Below are positions 8,941 through 15,345 of a DNA stretch of 20,227 bases, piece by piece. A program made the translations under genes and the position numbers. Source of the DNA: Planctomycetota bacterium (lineage in GTDB: Bacteria > Planctomycetota > Planctomycetia > Planctomycetales > Planctomycetaceae); the NCBI GenBank assembly GCA_024278285.1, contig JAJRTM010000226.1, forward strand, positions 1-20,227. Reading direction: 5' to 3'. A model generated the notes under the pieces. It ran no database searches. It had not been told where the DNA came from and saw only the letters and a list, made by a program, of their open reading frames with translations. Positions within the stretch are counted from its first letter, which is position 1; each line of letters opens with the position of its first letter.

Positions 8941-9005
8941 GACTTTTTGATTGAGTCGAGCCACGGAACGACCGCCGCTCCGGTGCAACGCCTTGTTATC
9001 CGGCG
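8941..9005 (-). other. Half attC-like site (R''-L'' side) after the 9023-9499 gene
   Basis: On the minus strand, shortly after the preceding stop codon, the sequence runs GCCGGATAACAAGGCGTTGC and then a GC-rich CACCGGAGCGGCGGTCG stretch. This resembles the R''-L'' half of integron attC sites with ATAACAA cores, the type seen in vibrio and environmental integrons. The expected opposing L'-R' half, ending in a GTTATCC-like box, is absent before the next gene. GCCGGATAA here is the exact complement of TTATCCGGC, the first bases of the same cassette (9524-9532). Recognition is from memory of attC patterns; no folding was run. Confidence 0.5.
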
Positions 9006-9022
9006 TTTTGTTCCAACGACGT

Positions 9023-9499
9023 TCAACTGTTCCACTCCATTATTGAGTATACTGTGTGTTCGTTCGGACAAGCGAGTCGATGCCCACCTTCAGCAGCCAG
9101 ATCTTCACCGAATGACCATTCGTGCTTTTGCATTACGTCAGCAGCATAGTGCGCGTCACATGCAGGACAATGGACATCATGATACTCGCCGCCGTAAACC
9201 AACGGTTGACTCATTGACCAAAACAGATCGCGAACCGCATTATCCCAAGCCACGATGTTGTCAGCCGAGTTCTCGTGTGTTTCAAGCCATTTCAGAACTT
9301 CTTTGCAGTCGAGATGTTCTTTGTAAATGCCACTTTTTGACGCCCACATGTGGGCGTACTTGGAGTCGTTTGCAATTCGCCTGTGAAACGCGGCGATCAT
9401 TGCTGGCATCAAGAAGAGGAACGTGCCCGGATACACCTTGAAGTCCCAATCGGTGTAACACGGAAGATCTGCCGGCATTTTGTATTTGAGATATACCAT
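9023..9499 (-). CDS. Hypothetical small cysteine-containing protein, cassette-like
   Basis: A 158-residue protein of unknown function. The start MVYLKYKMPADLP at 9499 is preferred over longer in-frame options because the upstream codons lie inside the repeated module at 9527-9713, whose sequence also precedes other genes. Visible: a short hydrophobic patch GTFLFLMPAMIAAF near residue 25, a Trp-rich middle, then CPACDAHY and a later ACPNEHTVY that could make a zinc site, although the second pair is incomplete. No signal peptide. The gene sits about 25 bp after the attI-like core and is followed by a half attC-like site, the layout of an integron gene cassette. Confidence 0.65.
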   Translation of the reverse strand: MVYLKYKMPADLPCYTDWDFKVYPGTFLFLMPAMIAAFHRRIANDSKYAHMWASKSGIYKEHLDCKEVLKWLETHENSADNIVAWDNAVRDLFWSMSQPLVYGGEYHDVHCPACDAHYAADVMQKHEWSFGEDLAAEGGHRLACPNEHTVYSIMEWNS

Positions 9500-9526
9500 C
9501 GGAACGTCGACGAGAGTGTGTGAGCC

Positions 9527-9713
9527 GGATAATTTATTATTGACCCGCATGATGTTGAATATGATGCCCACGAGGCGTCATATTATGCAGATCGGGAATT
9601 GATGTGAGAATATGGTATCTTCTATGGTTCATATCCCCACTGGACAGAATACTGCCGCAGAATGGGATTGTAAAGAGGTAGGTCGGATACCACAGGCACA
9701 ATTGGTCTGCACA
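9527..9713 (-). promoter_or_regulatory. attI/Pc-like module, copy 1
   Basis: First of three near-identical modules (others at 11895-12048 and 13473-13663). Read on the minus strand: -35 TTTACA (9674-9669), 17-bp spacer, -10 TATTCT (9651-9646), a conserved leader with an AATATGA/TCATATT hairpin (9558-9584), then the terminal core GGTCAATAATAAATTATCCG and the gene starting at 9499. The core resembles integron attI crossover sites such as AAACAAAGTTAGGC of attI1. This copy has A in place of the expected G before TTATCC, so it may be weakened. A palindromic repeat abuts its distal end at 9713. Confidence 0.55.
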
Positions 9714-9880
9714 ACCGGGTACCACAGACAATCCCGTTTAGGGTTGTCTGTGTTGCGTAGCAACCCGAGGGATTTGTTATCGAGCTATGCTTTTATTGAT
9801 TCTCAAACTATTCACTCAATACCTCGGGTACCTGACGGCACTCAGGAAATCCTGAACGGATTGACTGAGGTACCCGGTTA
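9713..9880. repeat. MITE-like palindromic element Q
   Basis: A 168-bp element bounded by perfect 11-bp inverted repeats AACCGGGTACC (9713) and GGTACCCGGTT (ending 9879). Inside are further hairpins: CAGACAATCCC pairing with GGGTTGTCTG, GTTGC/GCAAC around a GTA loop, and CAGGA/TCCTG. It begins exactly where promoter module copy 1 ends. Ends and an internal GTTGCG-AGCAAC motif are shared with element P. No coding potential. Confidence 0.6.
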
Positions 9881-10023
<143 letters not shown>

Positions 10024-11067
10024 CTATTTCTCGTCGCTGTCGATTGCCTTGTTGGCCTCTCTAATCTGCTGGGGGTCCATCTTGATTTCCTGGATGAGCC
10101 ACTTGGTAAAGCCCAGTTTGGAGTGTGGGTCCGACTCAGGTCCAACGGGGCGCATGCGGCCCGACCCGTGGGGGAAGATGTTTAGGTAGTAATGCATCTT
10201 CGGGTCGTGTTTAGGCAGGCCGGCCTTCCAGTACTTCTTGAGCCAGTCCCGTTCGATGAAATCGTAATACTGATCTGATTTCCAGATGATGGGGCCGTAG
10301 TAAAAGATGTATTCTTTGCCCTGGTCCAGGGTCCATTTGGCACCCTGGATGACCTTATCGGGCTTTGACCAACCGGTTTCTAACGGCCAGTGGCGGTTGA
10401 ACTGATGGCACTCATAGGCGATGCCGTCACACTTATCCATGATGGGCTGGAAACGTTTGTCTTCGGCGAAGAAGGACGGATGCTCAACCATCTGGATCAG
10501 TTTGTAGTTGTCATGGTTCAGGATCCCCTGTTTGTGCGCTTTCTTGAACATCGCGCGTATGTCGTCGATATCCTTCTCGTAGAGTATTCGTGTATCCTCC
10601 TTGAATGGTCCCGGCTTGGCGTCCTTGTGGCCCCTGTGTATAGCAAGCCTGTATTCGCGTGCGATCAGGATGTGTGCGAGTGTTCCACCTTGCTTCTCGC
10701 AATTCATTATCTTCTTCACGAGCTGGTTCTTTTCGGGATCGAGATTGTCGAACTTCTCGTTCAGCCCCCAATAATGCTCGAAGAACATTCGCGTCGTCTT
10801 GAAGTCTCCTTCCATCCAGCCTTCCAGTGTGTCGAGATGCTCAGCGACAAACGGGTAATTTCCTTTCTGCTCCGCATAGGTTGGTGTGCCAGCCCAAGAT
10901 CCGCCGTGGTCTACTTTGTGGTCGCGTTCATCCCGGGGCAGGGGACGAAGCCCCACATAACCATACTGTCTATTCTTTTCAGTCTCCTGGGCGTGTATAC
11001 TCACCCAGCCTGATAGAATCACTGACATTCCCACAGCCATCGCTTGAATGTATCCACTTCTCATCAT
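10024..11067 (-). CDS. Exported protein of unknown function
   Basis: A 347-residue predicted secreted protein. The start at 11067 (MMRSGYIQAMAVGMSVILSG) is chosen because it gives a clean signal peptide ending near SIHAQ and has GAGGA about 9 bp upstream. A longer frame upstream only reads through the palindromic repeat P1. The mature protein is rich in Trp, Tyr, His and charged residues: DHGGSWAGTPTY, NYPFVAEHLDTLEGW, FEHYWGLNEKFDN, KCDGIAYECHQFNRHWPLE, IFYYGPIIWKSDQYYDF, and a C-terminal IFPHGSGRMRPVGPESDPHS. Recurring aromatic and acidic segments could suit a sugar-binding or hydrolase barrel fold, but this is a guess. I do not recognise the family. No promoter module precedes it. Confidence 0.75.
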   Translation of the reverse strand: MMRSGYIQAMAVGMSVILSGWVSIHAQETEKNRQYGYVGLRPLPRDERDHKVDHGGSWAGTPTYAEQKGNYPFVAEHLDTLEGWMEGDFKTTRMFFEHYWGLNEKFDNLDPEKNQLVKKIMNCEKQGGTLAHILIAREYRLAIHRGHKDAKPGPFKEDTRILYEKDIDDIRAMFKKAHKQGILNHDNYKLIQMVEHPSFFAEDKRFQPIMDKCDGIAYECHQFNRHWPLETGWSKPDKVIQGAKWTLDQGKEYIFYYGPIIWKSDQYYDFIERDWLKKYWKAGLPKHDPKMHYYLNIFPHGSGRMRPVGPESDPHSKLGFTKWLIQEIKMDPQQIREANKAIDSDEK

Positions 11068-11127
11068 CTGCTTTTCCTCGTATGTTTCCCATAGGCCAAC
11101 GATTGAATTCACTTGCCGCAAAAAGAA

Positions 11128-11291
11128 AACCGGGTAGCCCGCCCGCCTGTGGCGGTTGGGTTGCGCAGCAACAAGACGCATGCGCCATGCGGTTTCCATC
11201 TAATTGGAATCGCAAATGAAATTGAAAGCACATGGCGCATTCATCTTGTGCCTCACGGCACCCAACCACTAAAAGTGGTCGGGCCACCCGC
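11128..11291. repeat. Palindromic element P, copy 1 (164 bp)
   Basis: Matches 12397-12560 over 164 bp with a single difference (T at 11181). The whole unit is an imperfect inverted repeat: left end CCGGGTAGCCCGCCC against right-end complement GCGGGTGGCCCGACC (12 of 15), with inner arms containing GGTTGGGT and ATGCGCCATG on both sides. It could form a long cruciform or an RNA hairpin. It lies just upstream of the exported-protein gene. Confidence 0.85.
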
Positions 11292-11466
11292 GTTTGGATT
11301 TAATCTGTTCTTCTCAATCTTCAAACTTGATACCTTCACCAGAGGGACCGCCCTCTTCATACATGCCTCATTTGGTGCGTTGCAACGCACCCTACTGCAC
11401 TGTTTGTATTGAAAGTTTATTGGAAAAAGTTTTCGTGTGCCACAACCTCACCCGGGGGGCACCCGG
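11292..11466. other. Intergenic remnant region with C-terminal peptide fragment
   Basis: On the minus strand, 11364-11314 reads MYEEGGPSGEGIKFED and a stop, which looks like the last codons of a lost gene. Next to it, 11359-11400 repeats 12079-12120 almost exactly and contains the perfect palindrome GGTGCGTTGCAACGCACC (11374-11391) followed by CTAC. A GC-rich CACCCGG-type direct repeat lies at 11450-11465, just past the stop of the neighbouring gene. No intact gene is seen. Confidence 0.4.
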
Positions 11467-11859
11467 CTAATTGATGTCGGCGGGGCGCCAAGCCCAATGC
11501 CCTGCGACTTTGCCGGTGTCGTCGAGCGCTACAACGGCAGATACACCATCGCGGTTCCACCGACGCAATGTGAAGTCTTGGGGCGGGCCGTAATTGGCTG
11601 CAAGCCCATTTTCCGGAGTCAGCATTGTGAACGGCGACATCAAGACGCCCTGTGTTTCGTGGACGGAGTCAGGAGTCGAGCCCATGTGGTTGTCAACTTC
11701 GGTTGCGTCTATACCAAACGGTAGATTGGCAAGCGTTACCTCCAATTGCGTAACGAGCACTGGTTGTTCGATTTGCATATAGAGCCCAGCAAAGACAACG
11801 GTAGCGGCGAGTGTCGTAATTGCCGACAGTATAAGCATGCGGCGGTTTTTCGTTTTCAT
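11467..11859 (-). CDS. Small membrane-anchored hypothetical protein, cassette-like
   Basis: A 130-residue protein. The start MKTKNRRMLILSAITTL at 11859 is chosen over an upstream GTG-type frame because it opens with a basic stretch and a single hydrophobic segment (MLILSAITTLAATVVFAGLYM), and AAAGGACA lies about 9 bp upstream. The rest looks exported: a Val/Leu/Thr-rich linker, TPDSVHETQGVLMSPFTML, then LRRWNRDGVSAVVALDDTGKVAGHW near the end. It could be an N-anchored or signal-peptide-bearing periplasmic protein. No family recognised. It lies about 30 bp after the attI-like core of module copy 2. The matching R'' end expected after its stop is missing, so its 3' cassette boundary has probably been lost. 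Confidence 0.65.
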   Translation of the reverse strand: MKTKNRRMLILSAITTLAATVVFAGLYMQIEQPVLVTQLEVTLANLPFGIDATEVDNHMGSTPDSVHETQGVLMSPFTMLTPENGLAANYGPPQDFTLRRWNRDGVSAVVALDDTGKVAGHWAWRPADIN

Positions 11860-11894
11860 CGTGTCTGTCCTTTTGCCTGCAGAGAAATTTCGGA

Positions 11895-12048
11895 CGGATA
11901 ACTTGTTATTTACTCCCATGATGCTGAATATGACGCCTACGAGGTATCATATTGTGCAAATCGGGAATTGATGTGCGGACATGGTCTCTTCAGGACTCAT
12001 GTCCTCACTGGACATAATACCGCGCAGAATGGGATTGTAAAGAGGTAG
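11895..12048 (-). promoter_or_regulatory. attI/Pc-like module, copy 2
   Basis: Minus strand: -35 TTTACA (12041-12036), 16-bp spacer, -10 TATTAT (12019-12014), leader with hairpin at 11927-11953, and terminal core AAATAACAAGTTATCCGTCC leading into the gene at 11859. The core contains ATAAC-AA-GTTAT, an inverted pair like integrase-binding boxes in attI core sites. It is the most diverged of the three copies, and some differences fall at paired hairpin positions. At 12048 its distal part is replaced by a short GTAGGATG repeat, so about 30 bp present in copies 1 and 3 is missing. Confidence 0.55.
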
Positions 12049-12050
12049 TC

Positions 12051-12115
12051 GTAGGATGCATCGTGACGCCCCTTTGACATACACGCCTCATTTGGTGCGT
12101 TGCAACGCACCCTAC
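12051..12115. repeat. Short GTAGG-ended repeat element
   Basis: A 65-bp unit with ends GTAGGATGCATCGTGACGC and, in complement, GTAGGGTGCGTTGCAACGC. It shares 12079-12120 with 11359-11400, including the 18-bp palindrome at 12094-12111. It interrupts the distal end of promoter module copy 2. Related ends occur in the MITE-like elements at 14965 and 17061. Confidence 0.6.
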
Positions 12116-12396
12116 TGCACTCCTGACAATTTCGACAACTCATCAGCCTGCTGGCGATCTTGGATATCTATTGCATAAGCACCCGGATCGGTTTCAAAGT
12201 TTTGGTCCTTCCCACATTTTAGTGGCTAAAAGAAAAAAGAGCCACGGATGAACACGGATTAAACACAGATCAATAAAAATGCCACTCAAATAACAATGAC
12301 ATTATTTATGTCAAATGGTAACTATTCAATGATGAGTGGCTGGGAATGACGCTTCCTGTTCTGAGAGCAAATTGTGTAGAATTCCTCTGACTATTC
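12112..12396. other. Gene-poor segment with a coding remnant and a common intergenic repeat
   Basis: On the minus strand, about 12221 down to the stop at 12112, the frame reads DQNFETDPGAYAIDIQDRQQ and then ADELSKLSGVQ. This is protein-like but has no start, so it is probably the tail of a lost gene. At 12239-12280 lies AGCCACGGATGAACACGGAT and its continuation, a motif commonly seen in intergenic DNA of planctomycetes and other phyla. The rest, to element P copy 2, is AT-rich with nothing recognised. Confidence 0.35.
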
Positions 12397-12560
12397 AACC
12401 GGGTAGCCCGCCCGCCTGTGGCGGTTGGGTTGCGCAGCAACAAGACGCACGCGCCATGCGGTTTCCATCTAATTGGAATCGCAAATGAAATTGAAAGCAC
12501 ATGGCGCATTCATCTTGTGCCTCACGGCACCCAACCACTAAAAGTGGTCGGGCCACCCGC
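12397..12560. repeat. Palindromic element P, copy 2 (164 bp)
   Basis: Same unit and same orientation as 11128-11291, one base different (C at 12450). Low divergence implies recent duplication or homogenisation. It lies downstream of the NucS-like gene and its half attC-like site on the minus strand. Confidence 0.85.
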
Positions 12561-12656
12561 CTCCGGCCCCGAAGGTCCGGGCTTGGATGCTTCCTTCACA
12601 AACATGGAAGATATCTGGGTGGCTGCAGCCGAGGGACTGACCGAAGGGGTCGCCTG

Positions 12657-12722
12657 CGAACGACTATGATTTCAAAAAGCCGCGCGACCCGCGGCTCCGT
12701 GTGCACCGATTTGTTATGTGCC
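12657..12722 (-). other. Half attC-like site (R''-L'' side) at the end of the NucS-like gene
   Basis: On the minus strand the sequence reads GGCACATAACAAATCGGTGC, then ACACGGAGCCGCGGGTCGCG and a TTTTTGAAATCA stretch. This matches the R''-L'' half plus apex of environmental integron attC sites as I remember them. The stop codon TAA of the nuclease gene lies inside the ATAAC core. GGCACATAA complements TTATGTGCC at 13473-13481, the start of the same cassette. The opposing L'-R' half is missing. Confidence 0.5.
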
Positions 12723-13454
12723 GGTTTCGGTATCCACTTGCCTTACGGCTAACGATAGTTCGTATTCAAACAGTTGAACACCCGCGAGCAGCGAACAGGC
12801 CAACAACAAATCTTCGCTGATTTCACGAGCGACAATGATGCCACGAACGCTTTGTTCGGGTTCAGCTTGGTTTTTGCGAATCCATGCCATGTAACGCATT
12901 AATTGGCCGACGACGCGATCATAACCGCGGGAAACCTTCAATTCGATGACTACAAAATCGCCGCTGGAATCGACCGCGAGAATATCAATGAAGCGACCAC
13001 CAACCGGGAATTCAATACCGTTGATTCCTTCGTCCTCGTAAAGCGTAAGGTCGGATTCTATGACAGAAAGGTTCTTAGCGAGATAGTTGCGTAAATCTTT
13101 TTCGTATGCGAATTCGGCCGAACCTTGCGGTTCTGAATCTTCGTCGGGTAGTGGGACGTCGGGTTTTCGGATCGGCACGGGATCTTGGTTGGGTTCGTAG
13201 AGGCGATAATGCCCGCCATCTAGTTGAAAGAATAGATCGTCTTCATTGAGTTTGGCGTTGTAGTGAAGGCGACTTGGGGCGTTGGTTGATAGACGGACTA
13301 AGTGTGCGGTGATCGTACCATTCTTAATCTTGGGGTAGTGCTCGGTGAACCAGTTAACCGCCTGCTGTTTCGTGAACTGCTGACCGGACTGCAACGCGAA
13401 TGCATCGGCCATGTGTTTCATCAGGATGCGGACTGGTTGATCGTAGATTGCCAT
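12714..13454 (-). CDS. NucS-like PD-(D/E)XK endonuclease domain protein
   Basis: A 246-residue protein. Residues 1-90 look like a small helical or winged-helix module (QQFTKQQAVNWFTEHYPKI) that could bind DNA. Residues 115-235 match the catalytic domain of the NucS/DUF91 nuclease family: EKDLRNYLAKNLSVIE (Glu118), GGRFIDILAVD (Asp157), FVVIELKVSRG (Glu171, Lys173) and VVGQLMRYMAWI (Gln184). All expected catalytic residues are present. NucS enzymes cut mismatched or branched DNA; standalone homologs in mobile regions have been suspected of defence or modification-dependent roles, which is inference here. The gene is bounded by cassette-specific ends, starts about 20 bp after the attI-like core of module copy 3, and its stop overlaps the attC-like R'' box. 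Confidence 0.85.
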   Translation of the reverse strand: MAIYDQPVRILMKHMADAFALQSGQQFTKQQAVNWFTEHYPKIKNGTITAHLVRLSTNAPSRLHYNAKLNEDDLFFQLDGGHYRLYEPNQDPVPIRKPDVPLPDEDSEPQGSAEFAYEKDLRNYLAKNLSVIESDLTLYEDEGINGIEFPVGGRFIDILAVDSSGDFVVIELKVSRGYDRVVGQLMRYMAWIRKNQAEPEQSVRGIIVAREISEDLLLACSLLAGVQLFEYELSLAVRQVDTETGT

Positions 13455-13472
13455 GTGAGCCTGGGTGCGTGA

Positions 13473-13663
13473 GGCACATAAAACTTGTTATTGACCTGCA
13501 CGATGTTGAATATGATGCCCACGAGGCGTCATATTATGCAGATCGGGAATTGATGTGAGGGCATGGTCTCTTCAGTGATCATATCCCCACTGGACATAAT
13601 ACCGCCGCAGAATGGGATTGTAAAGAGGTAGGCCGGATACCACAGGCACAATTGGTCTGCACA
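13473..13663 (-). promoter_or_regulatory. attI/Pc-like module, copy 3
   Basis: Minus strand: -35 TTTACA (13624-13619), 17-bp spacer, -10 TATTAT (13601-13596), leader with hairpin (13509-13535), terminal core GGTCAATAACAAG followed by TTTTATGTGCC, then the NucS-like gene. Distal end GTGCAGACCAATTGTGCCTG is shared with copy 1. It begins about 17 bp after the glyA stop, so the module was placed directly behind a core gene. The promoter is near consensus and should drive the nuclease gene. Confidence 0.55.
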
Positions 13664-13679
13664 GCAGCCCTTATCTCAC

Positions 13680-14921
13680 TCAATCGATTCCGGGAACGGG
13701 GAAAACTGTGGCGAATTCGCGAACTTGTTTTCCGACTTTTTCAATGACGGCATCGTCTTCGACGTTGTTGAGGACTTCGAGGATCCAGCCGCCGACTTTT
13801 CGCATGTCGTCTTCTTGCATGTTGCGAGTTGTCAGTGCTGCGGTGCCGATGCGGATGCCGCTGGGGTCGAGTGGTTTGCGGGTGTCGTACGGGATCATAT
13901 TTTTATTGACGGTGATCCCGGCTCGATCCAACGACTTTTCTGCAATCTTTCCGGTCGTGCCAATCGTGGTGACATCGCACAGCATCAAGTGATTGTCTGT
14001 CCCGCCGGAAGCGAGTTTCAAGCCGCCAGCCATTAACACTTCAGCTAATGCCTGGGCATTTTTCACCACTTGTTGAGCATATTCTTTGAAGCTGGGCAGT
14101 AGCGCTTCTTTGAAGCAGACAGCCTTAGCGGCGACAACGTGCATCAACGGACCGCCCTGCAGGCCGGGGAAGACAACGCGGTCGAGATCTTTGGCGTATT
14201 CCTGTTTGCATAAGACAAAACCGGAACGTGGTCCGCGGAGTGTTTTGTGTGAAGTCGATGTCACAAAATCAGCAACAGGAACCGGGCTGTTATGAATTCC
14301 GGCAGCGACCAGTCCAGAATAATGAGCCATATCGACCATCAGCTTCGCACCGCAATCGTTGGCGATATCTGCGAACTTTGCGTGATCGATTTCTCGCGGA
14401 TAGGCACTGGCGCCGGCGAGAATCATTTTCGGTTTGTGTTCTTTGGCTAAGCGGGCGACTTGATCGAAATCGATGCGGTGATCTGTTTCTGTCACGCCGT
14501 AATGAACGGGATTGTAAAGCTGTCCCGAAAAGTTCAGGTGCATTCCGTGTGTCAGATGCCCGCCGTGTGCCAGATCCATCGCCAGGAAAGTATCGCCCGG
14601 TTTGAGCAGCGTCATGAAGACAGCCATGTTCGCTTGCGAACCGGCGTGCGGCTGCACGTTGGCATGTTCGGCACCGAAAAGTTCTTTCGCGCGATCTCTC
14701 GCCAAGTTTTCCGTCACGTCGACATATTCGCAACCACCATAGTAACGACGTCCGGGATAACCTTCCGCGTATTTGTTTGTCAGGACCGTTCCGACTGCTT
14801 CCTGAATCGCAGCGGAGGTGTAGTTTTCTGAGGCGATCAACTCCAGGCCTTCTTTTTGGCGACGCATTTCGTCCTGCACGGATTGGAAAACTTCAGGGTC
14901 AACATCTTGCAGCGAACTCAT
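13680..14921 (-). CDS. glyA: Serine hydroxymethyltransferase
   Basis: PLP-dependent enzyme that interconverts serine and glycine with transfer of a one-carbon unit to tetrahydrofolate; cytosolic. The 413 residues match the usual bacterial length. Signatures: [10 protein letters not shown] near 27, [20 protein letters not shown] near 49, QPHAGSQAN near 90, [12 protein letters not shown] near 197, and the PLP-lysine motif [12 protein letters not shown] with Lys226. The C-terminal substrate-binding region with [14 protein letters not shown] is intact. The start is standard for the family; only a weak GAAAG precedes it, in the string GAAAGTCACCCCATG, similar to GAAAGTCACCATG before the gene at 17447. 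Single gene, no operon partners here. Confidence 0.97.
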   Translation of the reverse strand: MSSLQDVDPEVFQSVQDEMRRQKEGLELIASENYTSAAIQEAVGTVLTNKYAEGYPGRRYYGGCEYVDVTENLARDRAKELFGAEHANVQPHAGSQANMAVFMTLLKPGDTFLAMDLAHGGHLTHGMHLNFSGQLYNPVHYGVTETDHRIDFDQVARLAKEHKPKMILAGASAYPREIDHAKFADIANDCGAKLMVDMAHYSGLVAAGIHNSPVPVADFVTSTSHKTLRGPRSGFVLCKQEYAKDLDRVVFPGLQGGPLMHVVAAKAVCFKEALLPSFKEYAQQVVKNAQALAEVLMAGGLKLASGGTDNHLMLCDVTTIGTTGKIAEKSLDRAGITVNKNMIPYDTRKPLDPSGIRIGTAALTTRNMQEDDMRKVGGWILEVLNNVEDDAVIEKVGKQVREFATVFPVPGID

Positions 14922-15345
14922 GGGGTGACTTTCGTTTTTGTTTAATTATTTATTGGTCGTAACGGTAGGATGGTCTGCTTGCACTCATCAAATACGGTTT
15001 CCATTTCGTCAATTTGATGCTGGCTAATGCCGGTGAATCAAAAACAAATAACAGGTTCGAATCTTTTGCGACATTGAACACAACTCGGCATGCGTATGAA
15101 AAAGGTGTCACGACGCACCCTACTTTTTGATTCCGGTTAATTCCGGTCAGGATAATGTCATTAAAAGCCCGATTATAGCCAGTTTTTTCAGCCATGCGAG
15201 TAATTGGCTGTTGATCTGGTTAAACATTTCACGAAATGAGGCAAACTGACGAAAAAAGTCGACGCTGAGAGTGAGAATTCTCCAGCGAAATCGTGTAGAC
15301 TCAAGCACGAAGGAAAATATTGAATTGAGAATTGTATGAAACAAC
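14922..15345. other. Divergent intergenic region between glyA and the BRCT-MerR-TPR gene
   Basis: It must hold promoters for both outward-reading genes. Most of it is occupied by the MITE-like element at 14965-15123. The rest, 15124-15345, shows no protein-like frame and no clear sigma70 promoter pair that I can defend. Confidence 0.5.
14965..15123. repeat. MITE-like element, copy A
   Basis: A 159-bp unit starting GTAGGATGGTCTGCTTGCAC and ending CACGACGCACCCTAC. It is homologous along its length to the reverse complement of 17061-17229, including CATCAAATACGGTTTCCA, CGGTGAATCAA and CATTGAACACAACTCGGCA. It has no reading frame, so it is non-autonomous. The right end is more like the GTAGGGTGCGT repeats at 11374 and 12094. 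Confidence 0.7.

Noticed and set aside
8908..9441. Plus-strand frame of 177 codons opposite the small cysteine-containing protein
   Set aside because: It is antisense to better-supported genes, crosses the attC-like region and has no recognisable domain.
9758..9780. Minus-strand CGATAACAAATCCCTCGG as a further attC core
   Set aside because: It lies inside palindromic element Q and has no matching cassette start, so it is probably coincidence.
10390..11013. Plus-strand frame of 207 codons opposite the exported-protein gene
   Set aside because: The minus-strand frame has a signal peptide, a ribosome site and coherent composition; this one is its shadow.
11067..11110. attI-like core upstream of the exported-protein gene at 10024-11067
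   Set aside because: CGTTGGCCTATGG is present, but without the promoter module, hairpin or a complementary 3' end.
14228..14831. Frames opposite and within glyA
   Set aside because: The serine hydroxymethyltransferase frame is unambiguous over the whole stretch.
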